Shown one piece after another: positions 9,701 to 14,322 of a stretch of DNA of 17,929 bases. How positions within the stretch are numbered: the first letter of the stretch is position 1; each line of letters opens with the position of its first letter. The stretch comes from GSA-30 sp036384435 (lineage in GTDB: Bacteria > Pseudomonadota > Gammaproteobacteria > Xanthomonadales > Rhodanobacteraceae): positions 1-17,929 of the forward strand of contig NZ_DASVMI010000065.1 of the NCBI RefSeq assembly GCF_036384435.1. Reading direction: 5' to 3'. The notes under the pieces are model-generated. The model was given only the letters and a program-made list of their open reading frames with translations. It was not told where the DNA came from and searched no databases. A program made the translations under genes and the position numbers.

Positions 9701-11717
9701 TCAACTGGAATACCTCGGACGAACAGATCACCAGGTCAAGCTCCGCGGTTTGCGTATTGAACTGGGTGAAATCGAGACTGCCCTGCTCAGCCAGCCAGGC
9801 GTCGACCAATGCACCGCTTTGATCTATAAAAGCGATGAAGACCACGCCCAGATCGTTGCCTACGTCGTGGCAGGCCCGCAGTATTCTGTCAGCGCTGATT
9901 CCCTCAAACGAGCCGTATCCGATCAACTGCCCGACTACATGGTGCCAGCGGCAATCATGTTGCTCGATGCATTCCCTCTTGGCCCCAACGGCAAGCTTGA
10001 TCGCAAGGCGTTGCCTATGCCTTACCGGGTATCGGAGCCAACCCGTGCACCTCGATCCATCGAGGAGCAGGTTCTGGTCGCCCTATTCGCCGATGTACTG
10101 GGTCTTGAGCAAGTTGGCGTCGACGATAGCTTTTTCGACCTTGGAGGAGATAGCATTCGCTCCATCCAGTTGGTCAGTCGTGCTCGCAGAGCGGGTCTTC
10201 TCATTACCCCCCGGCAGGTCTTGCAATGCAAGAGCGTTGCGAACCTGGCGCTTGTCGCGCAAGCGGTGGAATCTGCATCGTCCTTGGAAAGTGATGGCAC
10301 GGGCGTCCTGGCCGCCACTCCCATCATGCACGAGCTATTTGAGCGTGGCGGTTATGGAGCCAGGAATTACCAGCATTTCCTGATACAAGCGCCCGCGAGC
10401 ATGACCATGTCACTGCTTGAGAACATGGCGCAAGCCATGCTTGACCGACACGACATATTGAGGTTGCGTGTAGCCGTTGACGGCCATATGGAAATTCTGC
10501 CGACAGGTTCGGTAAGCGCAACACAAGGTGTCCGTCGCGTCGGGATGACCGGGCACTCGACAGCCGAGCGTGAGGCTCTGCTACAACAGGAGGTCGCGTT
10601 CGCCCAGGCGCGCATCGATCCGACCTCGGCAAACCAAATGCAATGGGTGTGGTTCCAGGACCACGCCCAGGCGCCTGGCTGGCTATTGCTGTGCTTCCAT
10701 CACATGGTCATGGACCCGGTGTCGTGGCGAATCATGCAACCCGAACTGAGCATGCTGTTTGACGCCTTGTCCAGGGGTGAAGCTCCTCGCTGGTTGCATA
10801 CCGGCACGTCCTACCGTCAATGGTCCAACCATCTGGCCTCATTGGCCGCAAGTGCTGAGCTTCAATCGGAGCTTCCGTACTGGGAGCAAGTGGCCGCGAC
10901 AGAAGATCGCCTGATTTCATCGCGCCCATTGCGCCGCCAGCCTGTGGACGGCGATTGCCGCTATACACACCTGGACATTGCCCTCCCTGCTGACACTACA
11001 AGCCATCTCCTTGAGCGAGTCCATGGCGAGCTGGCCGCTTCGGTCAACGACGTGTTGGTTGCCGCTTTCGCCCTGACAATCGCCCGATGGCGAGTCGCGC
11101 GAGGCGAGGAACTCCCCTCCGTCGTTCGTTTTGATATGGAAGGCCACGGCCGCGAATCCGATACCGACGATCTGGACCTGACCCGCACACTCGGCTGGTT
11201 TACGAGCATGTATCCGGTAAGCATTCCCCTTGGCGCGGGCATGGCCGATCACAGCATGAGCGACCCCGCCCAACATGCCGCACTGGTTGCGAATGTTCGG
11301 GATTACCTGAATCGGATTCCACGCAAGGGCATGGGCTATGGCGTGTTGCGATATCTCAACCCCGGAAGCGCCGTACGCCTGAAGAAATACGCGCCCTCAC
11401 AATGTGTATTCAACTATCTGGGACGCATACGCCTGACTGAATCGTGCGATTGGGAGCTTATACCCCAAGGCGTCAATGTTGGCGCGCGCGATCCAGAGCT
11501 CGCCTTGCCTTACACCATTCAGTCCATGGCAATTTTGCATGACTCCGACGATGGCGCCACGCTCACCATGCGCTTCGTAGCCGCACAGGACATCTTCGAT
11601 ATCCACGAACTTCAGGAGCTGGCTCGCATATGGACCCAGACGCTGTACGCGTTCGCCGACTCACCCGGGGTGCCAGACAACACCGTGCACCCGAAGAAAG
11701 GTGAAATCAACGCATGA
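1..11717 (+). CDS. Non-ribosomal peptide synthetase, 5'-truncated, (A)-T-C-A-T-C-A-T-C-A-T-E
   Basis: This large cytoplasmic assembly-line enzyme activates amino acids as adenylates, tethers them to carrier domains and condenses them. The left edge cuts it; the open frame begins at base 3 inside an A domain, so the true start lies outside and the GTG at base 6 is only an internal codon. Residues here are counted from base 6 (3903 aa). Carrier serines are at 216, 1268, 2330 (each GGHS) and 3383 (GGDS), a period of 1052-1062 aa. Condensation HHxxxDG motifs start at 398, 1450 and 2511. YTSGSTG adenylation motifs start at 888, 1938 and 2994, and A10 lysines are at 163, 1215, 2277 and 3330. An epimerization domain closes the protein, with no thioesterase or reductase. 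The stop is at 11715-11717; papA follows 81 bases later. No MbtH-like partner is visible. Family assignment is certain; substrates other than Ser are not. Confidence 0.97.
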   Translation, partial: QVYVLDAQLQPVPKGVPGDLYLAGEGLARGYFHKPALTAERFVAHPFVPGKRLYRSGDLARWRNDGELEFLGRQDHQVKVRGFRVELGEIESQLTRLPGVVQAVVIAREDSAGQKQIVAYAVPSPGTHPETSQWRHALASTLPDYMVPASIVLLDAIPLTTNGKLDRKALPAPDYSDHAGRTPRTPQETRLAELFAEVLDLPQVGIDESFFDLGGHSLLATRLVSKVRALFGIELGIRVLFEHPTVAALATQIDQADIGRVALGPMPRGDRLPLSYAQQRLWFIEQLEGPSATYNIPLALRLTGDLDIDALRVALGDLLDRHESLRTLFTQIDGVAYQSIVPDAERLFAWRAMDVPSSQLQATLASEASTPFDLSKELPLRAALFRESPQQHVLLLVLHHIAGDGLSLSPLLNDLALAYRARHDRQMPQWSPLPVQYADYTLWQHELLGSEGDPNSLLTIQSDHWRKALGGAPEQVFLPTDYARPAVASNRGGSVAFHVDADTHARLLAIAHDCGATLFMVLHAAFALFLSKLGAGKDVVIGSPVGGRTDENLSELIGFFINTLVLRLDLSGNPDFLELINRARETDLAAYSNQDIPFERLVEILKPKRSLSHQPLFQVMLDLQNGSGSEFELPGVEIAYEAIGVRTVKCDLDLVFVERRDPIGRAQGMDASLDYATDLFSESSVQGFADRLTRLLTELARRPGDPLSSHGLIDANEWKALFGSVHAESRSQPPYSTIERFELQVRETPQAIAVSDGHLDITYEELNRRANALAHRLIGEGIGPEQFVAIAQPRSIDFIVSILAVLKSGAGYLPLDLNYPAERLRLMLEDAHPALVLGHSQGHAWLSANYRCLNTDEDELLQANPELPDPDNNSRTRPLLPGHPAYVIYTSGSTGRPKGVIVSHTSLSQFVAWGCTHFGKRLKHTWLATSFCFDVSVFELFAPLCSGGHARLASDVLALADQPAAHMAGSLISTVPSALQAVLEQGLSLADVHTVVLAGEALPMALVSDIAARWPDCRVTNLYGPTEATVYATGWDWLGGSGGSIGKPLTHVHAYVLDADLQPVPPGVPGELYLGGNGLARGYLHRPALTAERFVADPYIPGRRMYRTGDLVRWLPSGELDFLGRVDHQVKIRGYRIELAEVETALAKLPSVRQCVVVSREREDATPALIGYVVSDASAPLDTDQLRREMARTLPDYMVPSILVALETLPLNVNGKLDRSALPAPEYSTLTTRAPRTPQESILASLFAEVLGLSNVDVEESFFDLGGHSLLATRLISRIRTTLDVELAIQTLFEHPSVAAMAREIGAASRGRAPLRPTQRTEHMPLSYPQQRLWFIQELEGPGAAYNIPLALRLHGNLDRQALLAAVQDLSQRHESLRTVFIQTSAGPVQRVMELDQLAVAWREASVGEDALQEAIIQAASEGFDLRNQYPLRAHLFTLGEHEHVLLLVLHHIAGDGWSLAPLLSDLSHAYEKRTQGQTPTWKPLPIQYVDYSAWQREWLGSETDPSSVIGKQCSYWTQQLEGIPDQLNLPLDRPRPSIASHQGDVVRFHLDADLHGSLLRLAREEHATLFMVLHAAFALLLSKLGAGVDIPIGTPIAGRTDDALHDMVGFFLNTLVLRTDLSGQPTFRELLKRVRQTDLAAYAHQDVPFERLVEILNPTRSLSRQPLFQVMLVLQNSPASDLALPDLAVQPLEIGKSQAKFDLRLAMGELWDADHQPAGLAAELEFSTDLFDADSMQLLVARLSGLLHRIALDPECSAASFALLDSNEHRLLEEWNATSETREPMTLGALFEQQAAQSPQDIAVTLGDRSLSYAQLNGRANQLAHHLIASGLKIEDRVALAMPRSIELVVAMLAIMKAGGTYLPIDPNYPIERIASMIEDARPALGLTVHGARSCLPPDMPLLLLDEPWHDGALRDDNPTDGDRPSRLLAEHAAYVIYTSGSTGRPKGVCIPHRNAAGYLRFLASNYAIGRQDAVLNMTSVSFDPSIRDILCPLVSGARLIMMEHEDARNPSACLRTLSEYGVTTILSVTPSFLAELVTAQEVKPVSLALRQVLTCGELLQGALLVRSMTALHCAVLSNQYGPTECTMTSTWKAFKAGEQIQGPVPIGRLVDNAQAYVLDAWLQPVPPGTPGELYLTGDGLARGYLFRPGLTAERFVANPFVPGARMYRTGDLVRWLAHGDLDFLGRVDHQVKLRGFRIEPGEIEATVTDQPNVAQCAVIVRDEAGEQRLIAYVVPKEGQSVDPDVLRTRLAARLPDYMVPAAVICLDAFPLTPNGKLDRKALPAPIYGSREGRTPRTPHESVIADLFAEVLGLVRVHIDDNFFDLGGHSLLATRLVSRIRATLDIETTIRSIFEHPTVAQLCAVLHGEQHSRSPLSAQSRPDPLPLSFAQQRLWFIQQMDEQGDAYHIPLALRMRGPVDSQAMQLALLDVVERHESLRTLLVEHHGRASQQVVSVDASDWFSRMELSEEQLAEALTAYISQRFDLATQLPIRACLLRVDQYDHVLMIVLHHVAADGWSIGPLLRDLSRAYGARLNEQPPAWAALPVQYADYALWQRDLLGNHNDPGSLAWKQWDYWRQQLDGLPEYIQLPFDRPRPTVPSQRADTVRFTIDKAMQQSLSELARQQNATLFMVLHAAFSLLLHRLGAGEDIAIGTPIAGRTDAALHDLVGLFVNTLVLRTDVSGDPTFEELVQRARAVDLAAYAHQDIPFERLVELLNPARSLAHQPLFQVMLVLQNQQMGAVEFAGVEIDSLALSKATAKFDLRLSLAEYADETGSPSGMAAELEYSCDVFERDTVAQMARRFEQILVDAVATPTRRASSFDLVGDDERRNMTQWNDSDHGFDDAALHVRFERQVDRTPHAVALVFEGRTLTYSELNALANRQARYLQSRGAAPEQIVAIALPRSIELVVALMAVLKTGAAYLPLDLDYPRERLGYMLEQARAVCVLSRNDVAGALPQGTATWLVDKENCHLHAPGNLQDVTVPTGHPAYVIYTSGSTGRPKGVAVSHRAIANRLQWMQDAYGLAQDDVVLQKTPAGFDVSVWEFFWPLLEGARLVVARPGGHKEPAYLVDLIRQQAVTTLHFVPSMLQAILGEEELSQCSSVRRIICSGEALQVQTVQALQRRLPVIVHNLYGPTEAAVDVTAFSCLPGKSLDSVPIGLPIWNTKLHVLDTRLRQVPLGVPGELYLAGEGLARGYVHRAALTAERFVANPFAMGERMYRTGDLVRWRKDGQLEYLGRTDHQVKLRGLRIELGEIETALLSQPGVDQCTALIYKSDEDHAQIVAYVVAGPQYSVSADSLKRAVSDQLPDYMVPAAIMLLDAFPLGPNGKLDRKALPMPYRVSEPTRAPRSIEEQVLVALFADVLGLEQVGVDDSFFDLGGDSIRSIQLVSRARRAGLLITPRQVLQCKSVANLALVAQAVESASSLESDGTGVLAATPIMHELFERGGYGARNYQHFLIQAPASMTMSLLENMAQAMLDRHDILRLRVAVDGHMEILPTGSVSATQGVRRVGMTGHSTAEREALLQQEVAFAQARIDPTSANQMQWVWFQDHAQAPGWLLLCFHHMVMDPVSWRIMQPELSMLFDALSRGEAPRWLHTGTSYRQWSNHLASLAASAELQSELPYWEQVAATEDRLISSRPLRRQPVDGDCRYTHLDIALPADTTSHLLERVHGELAASVNDVLVAAFALTIARWRVARGEELPSVVRFDMEGHGRESDTDDLDLTRTLGWFTSMYPVSIPLGAGMADHSMSDPAQHAALVANVRDYLNRIPRKGMGYGVLRYLNPGSAVRLKKYAPSQCVFNYLGRIRLTESCDWELIPQGVNVGARDPELALPYTIQSMAILHDSDDGATLTMRFVAAQDIFDIHELQELARIWTQTLYAFADSPGVPDNTVHPKKGEINA
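800..3930 (+). other. NRPS module 2: C-A-T, substrate not assigned
   Basis: The condensation domain begins near LPLSYAQQRLWFIEQ (residue 271) and has the catalytic HHIAGDG at 398-404. No epimerase precedes it, so it should accept an L-configured upstream unit. The adenylation domain runs from about residue 736 to 1221, with YTSGSTGRPKG at 888, FDVSVFE (pocket Asp at 933), NLYGPTEATVY and the A10 Lys at 1215. Hand alignment to GrsA PheA gives the ten-residue pocket code D-V-F-S-V-A-L-V-Y-K. I do not recognise this as a standard code. The carrier Ser is residue 1268. This is one candidate site for loading 4-aminophenylalanine, but nothing proves it. Confidence 0.92.
3950..7110 (+). other. NRPS module 3: C-A-T with atypical A domain pocket
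   Basis: The condensation domain starts near MPLSYPQQRLWFIQE (residue 1323), with HHIAGDG at 1450-1456. The adenylation domain starts near residue 1787; YTSGSTGRPKG is at 1938 and the A10 Lys at 2277. The A4 core reads FDPSIRD (pocket Asp at 1984), replacing the usual FD.S..E: Pro at the second pocket position, Arg at the third and Asp where Glu is normal. The pocket code by hand is D-P-R-S-L-C-Q-M-T-K. The retained Asp suggests an ordinary alpha-amino acid, but the rest fits no code I know. The carrier Ser is at 2330 (GGHS). This is the second candidate for a non-proteinogenic substrate. Confidence 0.92.
7150..10275 (+). other. NRPS module 4: C-A(Ser)-T
   Basis: The condensation domain starts near LPLSFAQQRLWFIQQ (residue 2385), with HHVAADG at 2511-2517. 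The adenylation domain starts near residue 2848, with YTSGSTGRPKG at 2994, FDVSVWE (pocket Asp at 3040), NLYGPTEAAVD and the A10 Lys at 3330. The hand-derived pocket code is D-V-W-H-I-S-L-V-D-K, a close match to the known serine codes (DVWHLSLIDK and relatives), so L-Ser activation is a confident call. The carrier has GGDSI (Ser at 3383) instead of GGHSL, the variant usual for carriers that serve an epimerization domain, which does follow. Confidence 0.93.
10310..11667 (+). other. C-terminal NRPS epimerization domain (L-Ser to D-Ser)
   Basis: This domain inverts the alpha carbon of the residue on the preceding carrier, here the Ser-terminated peptide. It starts near ATPIMHELFERGG and has the second-His motif HHMVMDPVSWRI (His pair at 3565-3566, Asp at 3570), the catalytic-Glu motif EGHGRE (Glu at 3712), LGWFTSMYPV, MGYGVLRYL and FNYLGRI. 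These are the marks of an E domain rather than a C domain. The Gly that normally follows the Asp in HHxxxDG is Pro here (3571). All other core residues look intact, so activity is likely. About 18 residues follow the domain; I see no clear docking helix and no release domain. Confidence 0.93.
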
Positions 11718-11722
11718 CACCA

Positions 11723-11763
11723 GGCATGGCCGCGGTCGTTACCAACTTCTTGCGGCCATCGCC
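11723..11763 (+). repeat. Inverted repeat between the NRPS gene and papA
   Basis: ATGGCCGC at 11726-11733 is the exact reverse complement of GCGGCCAT at 11752-11759, with an 18-base loop. GGC (11723-11725) pairs with GCC (11761-11763) if C11760 is bulged, giving about 11 pairs. No run of T follows, so a classical intrinsic terminator is unlikely. It could slow or partly reduce readthrough, or protect an mRNA end. Chance is also possible at this GC content. Confidence 0.4.
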
Positions 11764-11783
11764 TATTTCAGACATTTGCATTT

Positions 11784-11790
11784 GGGAGGG
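11784..11790 (+). promoter_or_regulatory. Ribosome binding site of papA
   Basis: GGGAGGG lies eight bases before the ATG at 11799. It is a strong Shine-Dalgarno match and fixes the start of the papA-like gene. Confidence 0.7.
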
Positions 11791-11798
11791 AATTCGTC

Positions 11799-13937
11799 AT
11801 GAGCAAGACGCTTCTGATCGATAACTACGATTCGTTCACTTACAACCTCGCCCAGCTCATCGCCCGTGCAACGGGCGAGCGTCCTGTCATCGTCAGAAAT
11901 GACGAGACGACCTGGGAAGCGCTTCGCCATCAAGGGTTCGATCGTGTCGTGGTTTCGCCGGGACCAGGACGACCGCAGTGCCGCGAAGACCTGGGCATAT
12001 CCGCTGACGTGATCGAGCAAGCGAATGTTCCCATTCTGGGTGTGTGCCTGGGGCATCAGGCGATCGGGCATTTCTTCGGCGCCACCGTCGATCTGGCACC
12101 GGAGCCCATTCACGGCCGCTTGAGCGCTGTCAGGCACACCGGCGCAGACCTCTTCCAGGACGTCGACAATCCATTTGAGGCCACGCGCTATCACTCCCTG
12201 GCCGTCACGGATCTTCCCGATCATCTGGAGGGAACCGCATGGACCGAAGATGGGACCTTGATGGCGCTTCGCCACGTTGAAAAGCCGATCTGGGGAGTTC
12301 AGTTTCATCCTGAATCGATCTGCACGCAATTCGGGGAGAAGTTGATACAGAACTTCTTCAAGCTCAGCGAGCCTTACTGCCGGCGCGCCATGGATACGAT
12401 CCCCACGACATCGCCGCATGCAGCACACACATCGGCAATGGACTGGAGCCGTACGCAAATGCACGTGCGGCGATATACCAACGCCAAGCTGGAGCCAGCC
12501 GAAGCGTTCACGGCACTTTTCGGGGACGGAGAAAATGCATTCTGGTTAGACAGCAGCCGGCCGAACGATACCAACGCGCGATTTTCCTATTTCGGTAATG
12601 CACTCGGGCCATACGGTGAGCTACTCGAATATCATTCCTTGTCGCGGCAGCTGACCATTCATTCGCGCCACGGACAGACGGTCCTCCATGAGGATATCTT
12701 TGCGTACCTTGAAAGAGAGCTTGCGGTTCGATCAAAACCGCCCATAGAAGATGCGCCTTTTGACTTCAATGGCGGCTACGTGGGCTACTTCGGCTATGAA
12801 CTGAAGGGCGAGTTGCAGGGAAGCTACGCCTATCCCGCACGCACGCCCGACGCGAGCTGGATATTTGCCGATCGCTTCATTGTCTACGACCACAAGGAAC
12901 GAGAATATTGGGTGGTCTGCATGGATGATGAGCACGCGCTGAGCGTGGAAAACGAAGGATGGCTTGAGCATGTGAATTTCACGCTGTCGGGCATGATGCG
13001 CATCACGCCCGGCACAGCCGATACATTGACCGAGAGCCGGCTTCACAACATTCGTTGGCGACACGAGCCGGAAAAGTATCTTGAGATGATTCGGCAGGCC
13101 AAGGAGCTTATCCGTCAAGGTGAAACCTATGAGGTTTGCCTGACGAATGAGCTCACCGCGCAACTCGATGCCGATGCATTGCCCATCTATATGAATCTTC
13201 GCTCGGTCAACGCCGTGCCGTTCGGTGCCTATTACCGCTTTGGCAATGTCGATGTGCTTTGCGCGTCGCCGGAACTCTATGTCGAGGTGTCACGAGACGG
13301 CGATGTGGAGTCCAAGCCGATCAAGGGCACGGCCCCCCGGCACGCGGACCCGGTAGAGGACCAGCAGATTGCCGAACGGCTGGCGAACAGCGTCAAGGAT
13401 CGATCGGAAAACCTGATGATCGTCGATCTTCTACGTAATGACCTCAACAGGTGCTGTGAGGTCGAGAGCGTGCATGTCCCCAAGATTTTCCACATTGAAT
13501 CTTTTGCCACCGTGCATCAGCTGGTAAGCACTATCCGGGGCAAGCTGATGCCAGATCGCACCACGGTGGACTGTGTGCGCGAATCGTTTCCGGGTGGCTC
13601 GATGACCGGAGCCCCCAAAGTCCGCACGATGAATATCCTGGATAAGCTTGAGGAAGGGGCACGAGGAATCTATTCCGGGAGCCTTGGCTATCTGGCGCTC
13701 AATGGAAGCGCCAAGCTGAATATTGTCATCCGGACCATTGTCAAGATGGGAAGCCACGTATCGATCGGCGCGGGTGGCGCGATCGTCGCCCTGTCCGATC
13801 CCGAGGAAGAGCTGGCCGAAGTGCTTTTGAAAGCAAGGGCCCAGATTCGTGTGCTTGAGATGCTCGGCGCCGGAATGACAGCGGACGCCCAGGTGAGTGG
13901 CAACGAGAAGAGTTATGAGCTTGCCACCTCAAAATGA
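11799..13937 (+). CDS. papA: 4-amino-4-deoxychorismate synthase, fused amidotransferase + synthase (PapA/PabAB type)
   Basis: It converts chorismate and glutamine-derived ammonia to 4-amino-4-deoxychorismate. The protein is 712 aa. The N-terminal class I glutamine amidotransferase domain (about 1-195) shows DNYDSFTYNL, SPGPGRP, the nucleophile Cys83 in GVCLGHQ, and His170/Glu172 in QFHPES. The chorismate-binding synthase half (about 225-690) shows YEVCLTNE, PIKGT with Lys509, DRSENLMIVDLLRNDL and PGGSMTGAPK. The PIKGT lysine is typical of aminodeoxychorismate synthases; anthranilate synthases have PIAGT. The amidotransferase-first order argues against PhzE-type enzymes. Fused forms are known as PapA in pristinamycin and as the chloramphenicol-cluster enzyme, whereas E. 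coli has separate PabA and PabB. No PabC-like lyase is nearby, and mutase and dehydrogenase genes follow, so the product probably feeds 4-aminophenylalanine, not folate. Confidence 0.93.
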   Translation: MSKTLLIDNYDSFTYNLAQLIARATGERPVIVRNDETTWEALRHQGFDRVVVSPGPGRPQCREDLGISADVIEQANVPILGVCLGHQAIGHFFGATVDLAPEPIHGRLSAVRHTGADLFQDVDNPFEATRYHSLAVTDLPDHLEGTAWTEDGTLMALRHVEKPIWGVQFHPESICTQFGEKLIQNFFKLSEPYCRRAMDTIPTTSPHAAHTSAMDWSRTQMHVRRYTNAKLEPAEAFTALFGDGENAFWLDSSRPNDTNARFSYFGNALGPYGELLEYHSLSRQLTIHSRHGQTVLHEDIFAYLERELAVRSKPPIEDAPFDFNGGYVGYFGYELKGELQGSYAYPARTPDASWIFADRFIVYDHKEREYWVVCMDDEHALSVENEGWLEHVNFTLSGMMRITPGTADTLTESRLHNIRWRHEPEKYLEMIRQAKELIRQGETYEVCLTNELTAQLDADALPIYMNLRSVNAVPFGAYYRFGNVDVLCASPELYVEVSRDGDVESKPIKGTAPRHADPVEDQQIAERLANSVKDRSENLMIVDLLRNDLNRCCEVESVHVPKIFHIESFATVHQLVSTIRGKLMPDRTTVDCVRESFPGGSMTGAPKVRTMNILDKLEEGARGIYSGSLGYLALNGSAKLNIVIRTIVKMGSHVSIGAGGAIVALSDPEEELAEVLLKARAQIRVLEMLGAGMTADAQVSGNEKSYELATSK

Positions 13938-13946
13938 GAAATCAAG

Positions 13947-13968
13947 CATAACCGTGCATGTCGTTATG
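13947..13968 (+). repeat. Short inverted repeat touching the papB ribosome binding site
   Basis: CATAAC (13947-13952) and GTTATG (13963-13968) are perfect inverse complements separated by ten bases, within the 42-base papA-papB gap. The right arm ends on the first G of the papB GGAGAT Shine-Dalgarno sequence (13968-13973). It might act as a weak RNA hairpin tuning papB translation or as a protein site, but a six-base arm may be chance. Confidence 0.3.
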
Positions 13969-13979
13969 GAGATAGATTC

Positions 13980-14285
13980 ATGAGCTTTGAGCACGAAATC
14001 ATCTTGATGCGAAAGAAGATCGACGATATTGATCAGCAATTGATCGACCTGCTCGGTGAGCGGTTCAAATGCTGTTTAAAGGTAGGTGAGCTGAAAAAGC
14101 GCTACAGCGAGCCCGTCATGCAACCGGGACGAGTCATGGAAGTGCTAGAGCGTGCTGCCACGGCTGCCCAGCCGTTGGGCATGTCCGGCCAATTTGCTCG
14201 CCAGGTCTGGCAACTGATCATCGACGAGGCGTGCCGCATGGAAGAGCAGGCCGATCAATCAAGCCGCGTGCTTTCCGAGGCATGA
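13980..14285 (+). CDS. papB: 4-amino-4-deoxychorismate mutase (PapB type, AroQ fold)
   Basis: It is predicted to rearrange 4-amino-4-deoxychorismate to 4-amino-4-deoxyprephenate. At 101 aa it has the usual length of a stand-alone AroQ mutase. It aligns without gaps to the first 90 or so residues of E. coli PheA as I recall that sequence: Arg11, Lys13, Asp18, Arg28, Val35-Gly36, Lys39, Pro45-Val46, Arg51 and QLII at 78-81 all coincide. Three active-site positions differ: Asp48 is Gln, Glu52 is Val and Gln88 is Glu. Asp48 and Glu52 lie near the substrate C4 hydroxyl in the E. coli enzyme, so their loss fits an amino group there. GGAGAT precedes the ATG by six bases. An ordinary chorismate mutase is the alternative, but the neighbours argue for PapB. 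Confidence 0.88.
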   Translation: MSFEHEIILMRKKIDDIDQQLIDLLGERFKCCLKVGELKKRYSEPVMQPGRVMEVLERAATAAQPLGMSGQFARQVWQLIIDEACRMEEQADQSSRVLSEA

Positions 14286-14286
14286 T

Positions 14287-14322
14287 ATGAGCACCGACAA
14301 CATCCTATGTTCCATGCCATGA
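14287..14322 (+). other. Possible 11-codon leader ORF coupled to papC
   Basis: An ATG at 14287 has a good Shine-Dalgarno (GAGG at 14277-14280, six bases away) but is not in the papC frame. It encodes MSTDNILCSMP and stops with TGA at 14320-14322, overlapping an in-frame papC ATG at 14319 as ATGA. Neither papC ATG (14307 or 14319) has a good Shine-Dalgarno of its own. Ribosomes finishing this mini-ORF could restart at 14319. No conservation data are available, so this stays tentative. Confidence 0.3.

Noticed and set aside
6..11717. Taking the GTG at base 6 as the true NRPS start
   Set aside because: The frame is open to base 3 and the protein begins in the middle of an A domain, so the gene continues upstream of the window.
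11723..11763. Intrinsic terminator after the NRPS gene
   Set aside because: The stem has an 18-base loop and no U tract follows, so it is recorded only as an inverted repeat.
11714..11824. MbtH-like protein gene
   Set aside because: The frame is only 36 codons and has none of the MbtH consensus residues.
11763..12464. 233-codon minus-strand frame opposite papA
   Set aside because: It lies entirely antisense to the amidotransferase domain, with no recognisable motif; it is a shadow of a strongly supported gene.
11799..13937. Anthranilate synthase or PhzE-type synthase
   Set aside because: The PIKGT lysine and the amidotransferase-first fusion fit aminodeoxychorismate synthase; anthranilate synthase has PIAGT and PhzE has the opposite domain order.
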